From Dermacentor variabilis (lineage: Eukaryota; Arthropoda; Arachnida; Ixodida; Ixodidae): a DNA stretch of 64,000 bases. How positions within the stretch are numbered: position 1 is the stretch's first letter; each line of letters opens with the position of its first letter. Shown piece after piece: positions 43,174-55,930 of the stretch. Under the pieces are notes generated by a model. The model was not told where the DNA came from. It made no database searches and saw nothing but the letters and a program-made list of their open reading frames with translations. A program made the translations under genes and the position numbers. Location of the stretch: NCBI RefSeq assembly GCF_050947875.1, contig NC_134568.1:249444767-249508766 (forward strand), in the 5' to 3' direction.

Positions 43174-43763
43174 TGTTAGGGTTGGCGTCTGACACCACGT
43201 GGCGACAGGTCATTCACCCTACCCCCTGAGCCGGAGCCCACGGGCGACGTCATCCCCTTCCCCTCCTCTCATGGTCGAGGCATCGTGGGTGCTTACCTCA
43301 TCCCCTTCACCTTCTCTTGGCCGGACCCCACGGCGCCGGAGAGGTCATTCACCCGACCTTCTCCCCGGATTCGTCGAAAAGAGGATCGACTTCTCCGTCC
43401 CGTGCTCAGTATTGCAGGAGGAGGGGCCCTCTCTCCGTGCCTGTCACGTGTCATCGGCGGAAGCAAGATCCCGCCCACACTTGTAGAGAGCCTATTTAAG
43501 GGGCTCCGAAATGTACTTTGAGACTTCATACTTGATACTTCATACTTCATGCTTTTCTTATTTTCTTTCAACTACCTTTGAATAAACAGTGCAAGTTTCG
43601 CACTAGCAAATCGTCTCGCCCCTGCTTGGTCGCCATGATCTACCGGATGCCTGCAGCCCGCCGACAACGCCACGCTACCCAAAGTAATGTCGGTCGAGCT
43701 TCGATAGGCAGGCGTCGCTACTTCTCGGCAGCAGTACGGTACGCTACCCTGGAGTACGCAACA
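43174..43763 (+). repeat. LTR G with adjoining primer-binding site
   Basis: This 590-bp unit starts TGTTAGGG and ends GTACGCAACA, followed by AACTGGCTGGCAGCG, a primer site like that of element C. A TATTTAAGG box is at about 43490 and GAATAAACAG at about 43580. Only about 70 bases of internal sequence follow before gypsy remnant F begins, so this is a truncated 5' end and not a solo LTR. It has tandem-like duplication in U3 (GGTCATTCACCC at 43207 and 43344). Confidence 0.65.
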
Positions 43764-43829
43764 AACTGGCTGGCAGCGATTGGGATACGGAATCCTGGAG
43801 ACCCCAACTTGGACGACAACTACGAGATC

Positions 43830-44040
43830 GTAGCCTCTTCGTCTTGGTCACAGTGCAATTTGTCTCAGCTTTCGTAAGCGTACGACTTGCATAAGCCACG
43901 ACATATTCAGGAAACCGTTGTTTGCGCTGGGCAAGAAGGCCAACACTGCTGGCATCTGTGGGCACCTCGGTAGGGGCTGTCGCGTCGTAATGGCGAAAAA
44001 TTGGCGGAGACGTTAGCAAACGACGGAGCTTTGTGAAGGC
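43830..44040 (-). pseudogene. Gypsy remnant F: RNase H part
   Basis: The minus strand codes [20 protein letters not shown], then [12 protein letters not shown] and [18 protein letters not shown], the RNase H start of a gypsy pol related to element E. It is separated from its RT (44825-45300) by a solo LTR. Joining across the LTR restores the CDEAFTKLR junction. Confidence 0.75.
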
Positions 44041-44824
44041 TGTAAAATTTGGGGTCGGGTATGAAATAAGTGGTAGCTGGCCCATGCCGTCGTCCGACTC
44101 ATCCACGCTGAGGACGTTGTTGAAGGGAGGGACCAATTGTTTTCATCGAGAATGAGGAATATGGGATTTATTTACAATATCTACATGAATGGCGGAGAAC
44201 GTTACATTTCATCAGTCTAGCATGACTGAAAGAGAATATACACCGAAGAGCAGGAAACGGCTGTTTAAAAACCCTCTGTACTCCCTAGATCCCTAGGTGA
44301 GGGAAAACTGCCGTTTAACCTTCGTCAAGTGGGAACGTCCCAGAGTCATCGCAGTCGACCCGTCTTTGAGGGGGAGGGTTCACACACTTCCGCAGTTTGG
44401 TTTCACGGAACACACCGAGGGGAGTGGGTCATCGTAGACAGGGGTTGATACGCCTGACCCAAGCAGGCGCCTCTTGATTTCAAAGCTGACCCCGCAGTCA
44501 GTAGCCGCCTCTGTCAATTGACTGTGATGATTTCTGGGGCCCGTGAGAAAGCACCGCAAAACACACTTTTCCAGGAGTTCTCTTGCTCCAAGTAGATCGT
44601 GAAGGCGACAGGGAATCAACTAACAATACTCGGTCCGCCGAACGTGTCTAGCCTCGCCGGCGCCGCTGGGCTGTCTGAGGAGCCGCATTGTTGGCTTTAC
44701 AAAGCGACTCATCGCAGCGGGCGGGAAGGGTTCGAAGGTCGCTTCTCCGAAGATCGCCACCCGCGCAGCTGCCGCGGGCTGGGAAAATTTTGCAGGTCGG
44801 TACTACTGCAGGCCGATCGTAACA
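44041..44824 (-). repeat. Solo LTR of the element C family, TSD AGGC
   Basis: A 784-bp LTR reads TGTTACGATCGG...AATTTTACA on the minus strand. AGGC lies on both sides (44037-44040 and 44825-44828), so this is a single insertion later reduced to one LTR by recombination. Sequence matches the LTR of element C (57728-58520) throughout, for example TAGCTGGCCCATGCCG, CATCAGTCTAGCATGACTGA and AGCAGGCGCCTCTTG. AATAAA is present on the minus strand (TGTAAATAAATCC). Confidence 0.85.
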
Positions 44825-45301
44825 AGGCCTCGTCGCACTCGGACGACAACGACGTGAGGGGCCCGTTGGTTCTAAGTAGCTTCGGCAGGGTGGTGGCGAA
44901 TTGGTGGCATGGTGGCGAAATTGCGAATGAAGCGTCTGAAGTAAGAGCAAAGACATATGAAACTGCGCAATTATCTGACGGACGTTGGCTTATGTAATTT
45001 GCCGACGGCCCGAAGTTTGCCGGGATCGGGGAGAATTCCATCCTTGGATACGACCTAACCTAACATTGTCAGCTGCCGAGCGGAAAATCGGCACTTATTG
45101 AGGTTTACTTGTAGGCCAGACTTTGTTAAACACGTCAAAACACACCGGAGCCGTTGAAAGTGTGTGGTGAAGGCAGGATCAAAAACCAAAACGTTGTCAA
45201 GATAGCACAAGCAAGCATTTCAAGCTGCTCAGAACTGCGCCCATCATGCGCTCGAAAGTTGCGGGCGCATTACAAATTTCAGGAGGCATTACGTCAAGTT
45301 C

Positions 45302-45302
<1 letters not shown>
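44825..45302 (-). pseudogene. Gypsy remnant F: reverse transcriptase part
   Basis: From right to left on the minus strand: CNAPATFERMMGAVL, then CYLDNVLVF (the second catalytic Asp of YLDD is Asn), FTTHFQRLRCVLTCL, LQVNLNKCRFSARQL, a broken VVSKDGILPDPGKLRAV, LRSFICLCSYFRRFIRNFA and LLRTNGPLTSLSSECDEA. Several frame changes and a stop are present. It begins directly beside a TA microsatellite at 45303 and ends at the solo LTR. Confidence 0.8.

Positions 45303-45375
<73 letters not shown>
45303..45375. repeat. TA microsatellite
   Basis: An uninterrupted TA run between gypsy remnant F and an inverted SINE end. Confidence 0.95.
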
Positions 45376-45383
<8 letters not shown>

Positions 45384-45550
45384 GGAAAATCCGACATCCA
45401 CCCGTTCGTAGCAATTGCTACAAAGGAAACCCGGACCAGGACGAATTTTTCTTCAACTCTGAGGCTTTTCTTTCGAGGAACCCGTATGGATTTCCTTTGC
45501 AGCAATTGCTACGAACGGGTGGATGTCTGATTTTCCCTTTATTAATTACT
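45376..45550. repeat. Inverted SINE 3' ends (foldback)
   Basis: AATAAAGGGAAAATCCGACATCCACC at the left is the reverse complement, with few mismatches, of the GGTGGATGTCTGATTTTCCCTTTATT end at the right. The centre has GACGAATTTTTCTTCAACTCTGAGG, the body of the SINE at 45652-45835. Two SINE tails are joined head to head. Confidence 0.75.
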
Positions 45551-45651
45551 TCTCTCCACCTTGCGGGTTTCCGCAGAACTACTACGTCAAACACTTGCCT
45601 TTGCTTCGTGTGTTGTCGACAAATTCGACTTCGCCCTGCCATCTGCTAGCC

Positions 45652-45849
45652 GCCTGGTTAGCTCAGATGGTAGAGCGGCTGCCCCGGAAAAGCGGTGGTC
45701 CCGGGTTCGAGTCCCGGACCGGGACGAATTTTTCTTCAACTCTGAGGCTTTTCTTTCGAGGAACCCGTATGGGTTTCCTTTGTAGCAATTGCTACGAACG
45801 GGTGGATGTCTGATTTTCCCTTTATTGCGGCTTCCGCAGAAGTACTACG

Positions 45850-45850
<1 letters not shown>
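45652..45850 (+). repeat. tRNA-derived SINE
   Basis: A tRNA-like head (45652-45725) has A box TTAGCTCAGATGG and B box GGTTCGAGTCC, and acceptor ends that pair except at the first position. The anticodon stem is poor, so this is not a working tRNA. The body GACGAATTTTTCTTCAACTC...TTCCCTTTATT follows and matches the foldback just upstream. A direct repeat (TTGCGG(G)(T/C)TTCCGCAGAA near 45563 and 45825) flanks the unit. Confidence 0.75.

Positions 45851-45938
<88 letters not shown>
45851..45938. repeat. TA then TG microsatellite
   Basis: A TA run (45851-45905) passes into a TG run (to 45938), immediately downstream of the SINE end and upstream of another SINE-like body. Confidence 0.95.
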
Positions 45939-45941
<3 letters not shown>

Positions 45942-46250
45942 AACAACTTGCCGCAGGTGGGGAACGATATCCCACGTCTTCACGTAATGCGAAGACGTGG
46001 GATATATAGCAACCATAGGGAAAATTAATATAGGATATGTAGGGATATACAAGAACTATAGGGAAAATTAAGTGGTGTTTTGTTTAATTAGACGGTAGAA
46101 ATAGTGAAGAAATGGAAAATTACAGTGGACGGAAACAGAAGTTGCCGCTGGTTGGAGCCGAACCCACACCTTCCGCATTACGCTTGCGATGATCTACCAT
46201 TGAGCTACCGCGAAGGCCGTCCTCCCATGCACTTTCTTGGGTATCTGTGC
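45939..46250. repeat. SINE fragments with hairpin and minus-strand tRNA-like unit
   Basis: AAAACAACTTGCCGCAGGTGGGG is a plus-strand reading of a SINE body, followed by a 15-bp exact hairpin (45967-45981 with 45991-46005). On the minus strand, 46235-46150 reads GCGGTAGCTCAATGGTAGATC...GTGTGGGTTCGGCTCC, a tRNA-like head with A and B boxes. These are pieces of the same SINE class as at 32866-33300. Confidence 0.55.
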
Positions 46251-46261
46251 ATATGCAGTAT

Positions 46262-46655
46262 AGATCTATACCCCTGGGGATGTTAGCCACCACCACTCTG
46301 ACGCGAGAGGAAGCCGTAATATGGCGAAAACTCCAAACAAACAGATATCCTCATTTGAGCCGAACCTACCACGCCTAAACCCTGGGCTGTATTCCTACAA
46401 ATGCTCACACTGCGATCAATGCGCCACGCTTTACCACATGGTATGGGCTTGCGCAAGCACACCGCAGCTCACACCCATAACACACCCCACCACACGGCCG
46501 TAGGAGGCAGCGCTGTCCAGCTCAGACTCGACGGACTAGCTCAACCTGGTCAACCGAGCGAGAAGGGCAGCTATAAATTCGCTGGAATCCTGGACAGAGG
46601 GTACCACCCACTGCAGAGCGGAAGAGCTACCTACGCTCGTGTGCTCTTTTCTTTA
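46262..46655 (+). pseudogene. I-clade LINE 3' end fragment
   Basis: The plus strand codes LTREEAVIWRKLQTNRYPHL, the knuckle CSHCDQCATLYHMVWAC and, after a TAG at about 46501, EAALSSSD with LVNRARRAA. These match the tails of the LINEs at 17330-17710 and 41912-42331. It ends GGTTTACTCTCTCTCG, the shared 3' terminus. Heavily 5'-truncated, as is usual for LINE copies. Confidence 0.75.
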
Positions 46656-47710
46656 AGGTTTACTCTCTCTCGATCCCTCCGAGCCGCGGAAATTATTTAT
46701 TTATTTATTTAGCGAAAATCTTAATGAGCCTCCTAAACCTCTCGGACCTGGAAGGCGACTCAGCGGCTTCTCTCTCACCTTTGATCGTACTTCCCTAGGA
46801 TGTACGTTGATGCTGTAAGTCAGTACTCAACGTCACATTGGCACATTGACTTTTCTTTTCCAACACCATCAACTTCCGCTTATCATGACTCTGCGCTTTT
46901 CACCTACACGCTGTTGCTGCTGCACGCCGAGTGCAAAGCACGTTACACAAGGAGAAATCCAGTTTATTGCGGGCGACACTCAAGCGAGACGACGAGGAAA
47001 TGCGGGCGTGAGCCTGCATGGCAAAGGCATGCTAGCAGACGCATCGTAACTGATATCCCTCGTATATAGACCAAACGACATATTTTACTCTGATGACGTC
47101 AATTAAATATCCCGGAGAGGAGCGCGCGATTGTTTTTTGAAATATCGTAAGTGGTTTAGGGGCCCATTAATTGTGATTTCAGTAGTATGCAAAATGTGAC
47201 GCGAAATCTGCAAAAAAAAAGAGAAGAACTAATATATTGGACAAACGAGATGCCTTTTCTCCTGCAGTTCGACAACCACCGAGCGCGTGTGAAAAGCCTC
47301 CCAAATATAACTTTCTCCAGATATGTTAAAGAGTGTTCTTTCCCTTTGTGTTTGAGAACATTCGCGTACACTAGTAGAGTGAACTTTATTGTATCCATAA
47401 TTTGAAACATCTTCTAGAGGAATCAATTAGAGACCAGGGCATATGTTTTCGAAATATGCAGTGACCGGACACACGAAATAGGCCGGACACACGTCATTTT
47501 CTCAAAAATATCGAAACTAAGCCATATCACGGAAGGATTCGTTTCGCTCGATTAATTTCTTATCACCCGTCGCAGTGAGTGGTAGATACCGGCGATAACG
47601 AAGGTGTGGCGTTATTTCAACCGATGTCTAAGGACAAAAAGTAATGTAAGCGGAAAAGAATCATTTCATATAACACGGCCCCTGGCTGCCACTCGCCATT
47701 TGTTCCGCGT
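46656..47710. other. Unassigned DNA
   Basis: I see no gene and no element ends. A TTTATT simple repeat is near 46694, and the rest is mixed-composition DNA with short chance frames only. Confidence 0.5.
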
Positions 47711-48600
<890 letters not shown>

Positions 48601-48942
48601 AGTGGCTATATTCTTAGTGACTTATGGTACCAGTCTGGATTCTGCTGAAGCTGACGAGGTCTCAAATGTCCGGTGAACGCTACTAACACGTCCGTTCACC
48701 TGCTCCTGCCAGCCTGAAACTGGTAACCCAAAATCACATGCCCGTTTATCCTACTTTCTTCATTGCTTTTTAAACTTTCTTTGCCTCATAATTGCGCCGT
48801 AAATCTTGTAGGAGCGGGCCGTGGCTGTATATGTGTGTATTGATAATACCGTGTCTATCCTTGCGTATTCTATACCTTGTGTGTTCTGGTTCCCTTCCCG
48901 CCACGTGCAGGCTTCCCTCTATTAACTCCGGCACGCGCAACT

Positions 48943-49168
48943 GCCGCGGTAGTCCAGTGGCTATGGCGTTGCGATGCTGAGCTTGAGGTCGCTGGTTCGA
49001 TCCCGGCTGCATTGCAATTGGGGCGAAATGCGAAAACGATTGTGCACTTCCATTTAGGGTCTCGATAAAGAACCCCCAGGGGGTCCAAATTAATCCTGAG
49101 TCTCTCACTACGGCGCGCCTCATAATCACATCGTAGTTGTGGCACGTAAAACCGCAGAATTCAACTTA
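48943..49168 (+). repeat. Ruka-like tRNA-derived SINE
   Basis: The tRNA-like head GCCGCGGTAGTCCAGTGGCT has an A-box-like region and a B box GGTTCGATCCC at 48994-49004. The body includes GGGCGAAATGCGAAAACG, AAAGAACCCCCAGGGGGTCC and TACGGCGCGCCTCATAATC. From memory this is the arrangement of the tick SINE called Ruka; identity to a consensus was not measured. Confidence 0.75.
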
Positions 49169-51044
<1,876 letters not shown>

Positions 51045-51272
51045 ATTACGGAGTTTTACGCGCCAAAACCACTATCCGATTATGAGGCACGCCGTAGTGG
51101 GAGACTCCGGAAATTTGGACCACCTGGGGTTCTTTAACGTGCACCTAAATGTAGGTAAGCGCGTGTTTTCGCATTTCGCCCTCATCGAAATGCGACCGCC
51201 GTGGCCGGAATTTTTCCCACGACCTCATGCTTAGCAGCCCAGCACCAGAGCCCCAAACAACCACGGTGGGTC
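51045..51272 (-). repeat. Ruka-like tRNA-derived SINE, minus strand
   Basis: The reverse complement matches the SINE at 48943-49168: tRNA-like head ending at about 51272 (CCACGGTGGGTC on the plus strand), GGGCGAAATGCGAAAAC, CACGTTAAAGAACCCCAGGTGG and CTACGGCGTGCCTCATAATC. The copy is moderately diverged. Confidence 0.8.
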
Positions 51273-52180
51273 GGCACAGGAAATAGAAAGTTAGAACGCT
51301 ACCGACAAAACGATGGCATCACAGCGTAAATTACGATTCTTCTACATATAGCCTACGCAAATGAGAGCATGGGCACAATGGACCATCAACAAATAATGCC
51401 AGAACATGTGATGTTGGATTGCTCAAGGCAGGAGACATTTTGCGAGTGCGTCCCTCAAACATTATCACGAGAAAATCCATCTGTAGATACCGTAGAAGAT
51501 TGAATTCATTTTTGACACAGCTTTCAGAAAAAGATCACCTTCTTGTCTTGCGGTCCGAGTTCGCGGAGTTCGTCCGCGAATACATCACAGGCCGTTCACA
51601 GAGAAACGAGCAGCCGTGGCTCAAGTAAAAAGGTTTTTACATGTCTCAATATCTTGCTCAAATTAAGACGTTAGAAATAAAAGCGACGTAAAGGTTACTG
51701 ATCAGCAATTCTACGCATTATAATTGCTTGAAGTTTGGAAACTACGTTGACGAGGATGGGAATTTTTTACAGATAATGTTTCTTCGCTTAAATGCAATTT
51801 TCCCGAATCCTACTGGAGAAAGGCAACCGCAGAAGCGGGTCTTCAATAAGAAAAATGCTTCTATTATAGCTAAAGTTATGCACCACTACAACACCCATGT
51901 GCTCCATAAAACATTTGGAAACATGCCAGAAGCCAAATGGGGTTAAAGTATGCGTATGAGTCTGCATAGAATGCATTATAAAAAAACTAACCGAAACTTT
52001 GTGCGCGGAGTAGACGTAAACATGGAAATGGACATAATTAATATCAAGAACACATGTCCATCGTATCACCCATGATTTCACTAGTACTTTCGATCTTTCA
52101 CGAATTGTTGGCGTGCGTGATGCATACTTTGAGCATACAAATTGCACGTTGTGTTTAACGTTCCATTTATGAACCATCTC
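51273..52180. other. Unassigned DNA with one short odd frame
   Basis: The plus strand at about 51377-51628 reads PEHVMLDCSRQETF and, after one frame change, SFLTQLSEKDHLLVLRSEFAEF before a stop. The first part loosely recalls the CxxC/H tail of LINE proteins, but I cannot assign it. The rest is AT-rich. Confidence 0.35.
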
Positions 52181-54823
52181 CTAACAGTTCTTGATCAATT
52201 TCTGAATGGTCGTTCGCCAGTGCAATTTGAGATCATCAACCACAAAAAAAATTCTAACAGCAACATGAACATCTGGGAATGAACCTTCAAGCTTTTCACG
52301 AATTAGGAATTTCAGCATGTCTGCCACAGAAGAACAGCCTTCGATGCTCGCAAATGAAATAAACTGTTCAAGCTCATCGGGAAATGTGCCAGCCAGATCA
52401 GAATGATACTTTTTCACGAAATCCATTGCCTGGAGGCGCCTCTGCGCTGGGGAAATTTAAGCAGTTCCAATCTGAAATAACAGCAAATTGCGAGCAGACT
52501 TCGGTGTAAGCGCTCAAGCGAGCTGTGAGAGCGGGCAGGGAGATTGTCAATCATGACGAAGAAGGTTTCACAGCCGAGCTTAGCTGTAGGATCTTGTGGC
52601 TCTGGCGTACTCGTGCCTTTAGTGCTGTCGTATCGTGTCGATTGTTTTCGCTTTCTCTGGATGCTTGTTCTGTACGAAGCATTGTCCGACACTTCCTTCG
52701 CAAGCTTTTCAATTTCATCGAACCTCTCTCTTAAGCCGCATACATAATCACACAACGATTTCATCAGGCACGGCAGCATTCAATGACAGTGTTGGGCTTT
52801 GAAGTGCCTTGCTGGTGGCGTTGAAGCGCTGCAAAACTCTATCCCCAAACTAGGCCATCAGCGCGGTTTCCAACGTTGTCATTGCCTTCGGAAAAGAATC
52901 TATCTCGCGCTTTGTTTCTGCTCGTTCATCATAATCTTCGGATAGTTCTATCAGGGCGGCTTTGATTTCTTTAGAACCTGCCACGAGAACCCTCAGGGCG
53001 TCCGCTCACACTGACAAGCGCGTGTCTGAGACTTACTTTGTGATTACCGCTGTCGCGTTTTGTTTCAAGTGAGCCTGGAATACAACCCAGCGATGCGTAG
53101 ACGCAGCAGAGAAAACGTATATACGCTGTACAAGTCCGAAAAAACTAACGGCTTGCCCACAAGGATCTACAACATGCGTCCTGACCAGGTTAAGAGAGTG
53201 AGCAGCGCAAGGGATAAAATTTGCTCGCGGATTGATTTTTTTTAAATGAGCCTACATGCAGGAGTATTTGCCAGCCATATTGCTCGCGTTGTCGTATGAC
53301 TGGCCACGACAGTCTTGAAAGTTAACTCCAAGATTTTTAAGAAGTCTAGCGTTGACTTCGCGAGATCTTCCACTTTGTGACTGGTTATGGGTAGAAAATG
53401 TTCTTGAGGCTCGTCGTTAGCGACGTAGCGAATGACCGCTGTAAGTTGATCCCTGTGACTCGAATCAGGTGCAGAATTAACCGAAAGAGAGAAGTACTTG
53501 GCACTTGCAATCTCGTAAGTGATTTTTTTTCGGACTTCAGTTCCAAGAGCTTCTACAACCTCTTCCACAATGGTTGAGGAGAGGTAGGATGTGTTGCCAC
53601 GCCCAGCGTTCCCAATGTTCTTTATATAGGCAGCAAGGAAAGTATCAAACTTGGCGATCAGTTCAAGACACTCAAGAAAGTTGCAATTTTGGGGAGACAC
53701 GATTAAATCGTTAGATCCCCTGAGGCCCTCGTTCTGCCAGAAACATTACAACAGCAACTACGCGCTGAAGGATATTGCTCCAATAAGTTGCCCGCTCCGA
53801 GTAATGTTTTTCAAGGGATCGAATGACTGAGGTTCTAAGAGAACGTCGCTTGCCCAGGCCAAGCACGCATTGTCTATGACACTCACTTCCCTCCTGTGTC
53901 TTTAACTTCACATATGCCTTGTTCCATGAACTGAACCCATCTGGCTAAGGAAATTGGTCCTTTCTTGCCGACATAAGAGTACAAAGAAAGCAATATACGG
54001 ATCCTTTTGAAGGACTGTACAGCAGGCATTTGCACAAGACGACTTCGCCGTTGGTGTGGCGAGCATAGAACATTTCTTGCTTGAAGTGGCGGTGGTAGCC
54101 CTTCGGTGACACGTCAGTTGGCTGAAAGTGCCTCTTCGAGCAAGAGTAATCACCTTGCATGTTTCTAGCATATTCACACACATCCTGGGTTTGTGCCACC
54201 CAAAAGTTGACACTGGCTGCGTGCTGGCGAAACCAGTTAGCGGAATCCATAGGCATGAAAGGACCCTCACCAAGCAATGGCTGGCCTGTCTCGGTCGGGC
54301 TGCTCGTCCCTGTAGAAACAGGCTTCATCGTAGTTGAAGTGACTGGCGCAAGAGCAGACACGGGACACTAAAAAGGTGACAAGGACAAGCGCACATTTCC
54401 AACGGGTGTTTATTACGAAAAGGTATGTATATATATACTCTCGTGCCTTTTTAGTGTCCCATGTCCACTCTTGCGCTAGTCACTTCAGCATGGAATACCA
54501 ACTATATAGCACGGTATCACACCATGCTTCATCGTAGTGTGCGATGAAGTGGGTTCTTCGAACGTGCTCGTTGAGGCTGTTTACTGTAAAGCCATTGACG
54601 AAAGTGCCTCGCTTGCGTCTCCTTCAGCACAAACAGCCCCGCTGAGCGCGCGGTCTGCTTGGTCACCTTCACTGGCCTCACTGGTCGCTGGCCGAGCTGT
54701 TCTCGCAGGCAAAATAGCTAGAAAGCTTAGGCATTTCTTTTTCTAAAATGTAGCTAAGGTGCTTTTTTTTCATTGTTGCCAATGGCGCTTTTGAGCGCCA
54801 GAGAACTCCTTTTTCCGTGGCAT
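52181..54823 (-). pseudogene. hAT-family transposase (ZMYM1-like), decayed and split by a SINE
   Basis: A nearly complete relic runs right to left from an ATG at 54823 (MPRKKEFSGAQKRHW). A Thr/Ser-rich N-terminus is followed by a TTF-type zinc-finger region (CEYARNMQGDYSC, CKCLLY...CFLC, about 54200-53960), then KTQEGSECHRQ, YWSNILQRVVAVVMFLAERG and GRGNTSYLSSTIVEEVVEAL. The RNase H-like catalytic core has YFSLSVNSAPDSSHRDQLT, where Asn occupies the place of the usual first catalytic Asp (SVDS). The second Asp survives in DCRGQSYDNASNM (about 53300). IPCAAHSL and the insertion domain follow, and the C-terminal dimerisation part ends at 52181. Stops and frame changes occur near 54770, 53245, 53040 and 52840. 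TIRs were not found. Confidence 0.8.
54335..54535. mobile_element. 201-bp retroposon with inverted ends inside the hAT gene
   Basis: The 13 bases GCTTCATCGTAGT occur at 54322-54334 and again at 54536-54548, a target duplication of LINE-mobilised type. Removing the insert and one copy restores the hAT reading (EEPTSSHTTMK continuing into PVSTGTSS). The first 45 bases (TGAAGTGACTGGCGCAAGAG...) and a later block (54446-54489) are inverted repeats of each other. Both contain GGGACACTAAAAAGG or its complement. The long duplication argues against a cut-and-paste MITE. Confidence 0.75.
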
Positions 54824-55930
54824 GGTGCAGTCACAGAGCCTGCAAGCCAAGTTTACGAAGCTATAAGTAAGTTATGCGAAATATGTTTTTTATAGAATTA
54901 CTTTTTATTAAGCGCAACAATGAAGAATAAGCTCAAAACAAATTTATGAGTTGCATTACGGTAATTTAACAAGACAATGAAAAATTGCAAAAAGAAAGCA
55001 GACATTGGCGACAAACTCGCGACGCGAGTTTAACGCATGGTCCGGGTTTCTGCTGCTTTCCGTATACCAGCTACTCTCTCTACATGATCCGGATCTGTCT
55101 ACAATATGAAGGAAGTTCACAGAATAAGACGATACAACAGGAATGCAGTTTACAATAAGATCTCTAGGTCATTATTGTTCACATATCCTCAGAACGGCAT
55201 GCACTCTCACGCGTACTCATTCAACTTAATTACAGCGACGCTCGCTCAGTCAAAAGAGAGGAGACCGACAGTCTCCAAAGACGGCAAAAATAGCTCAGAA
55301 AATGTTGAAGCTTGGCGAAACCTGCCGCTCTAAATAAGGTAGTTAAAAAAACTCGTGCCTGTTAATCACATCTGATGCTTATGTATAAAATTATTCGATA
55401 ATGACGGAAGCTGCACAAAAGCAAACGCACGCACTCCTTCATTGCGTAATGATATATTCGTAATCAAAGTCTTCAAATGCTAATCCGCTGAATATTATTT
55501 TAATGTTCCCAAGGGTCTCGCAGGGAAGTAGGTTGTGCCTCAACCTTCGCAAGATAACGAAAATAGCAACACTGCAGCTCTCACAGGAAACGTGCACACT
55601 GTACTTTTAAGCTATCTTAAAGTGCCCGTGTCAATTATTCGACATCAAATATAATAAATGCGCTTCCAGTTGTTTCCGATACTCATATCATATGCAATTT
55701 TTCAACGTCTTACCTTTAAGGTCAGCAGATGATCCGATTGTCGTCTAGTAAATGGACAACGACGAGTACAAAGAACAGGGCAGGGTTCAGAGCATTAAGG
55801 TTTGACTGGTCACGCGCACACACGAGATTTAGTCAACCTGTGTACAAAACTCTATAGTGAAAGCTTCTCGCCGGCTCCGCTCTGTCTACGTCCACTATGG
55901 CGCCACTAGCATCTGAGCCTTCTGTAAGGT
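54824..55930. other. Unassigned AT-rich DNA
   Basis: No gene is seen. It may include the 5' end and terminal repeat of the hAT element, but I could not find matching termini. The left limit of element C lies somewhere in 55800-55930. Confidence 0.5.

Noticed and set aside
45652..45725. Functional tRNA gene
   Set aside because: The A and B boxes are good, but the anticodon stem is poor, position 1-72 does not pair, and the body of a SINE follows with a second copy nearby.
51377..51628. Possible LINE tail or host exon
   Set aside because: The PEHVMLDC wording loosely recalls LINE C-terminal regions, but the frame breaks once and nothing downstream confirms it.
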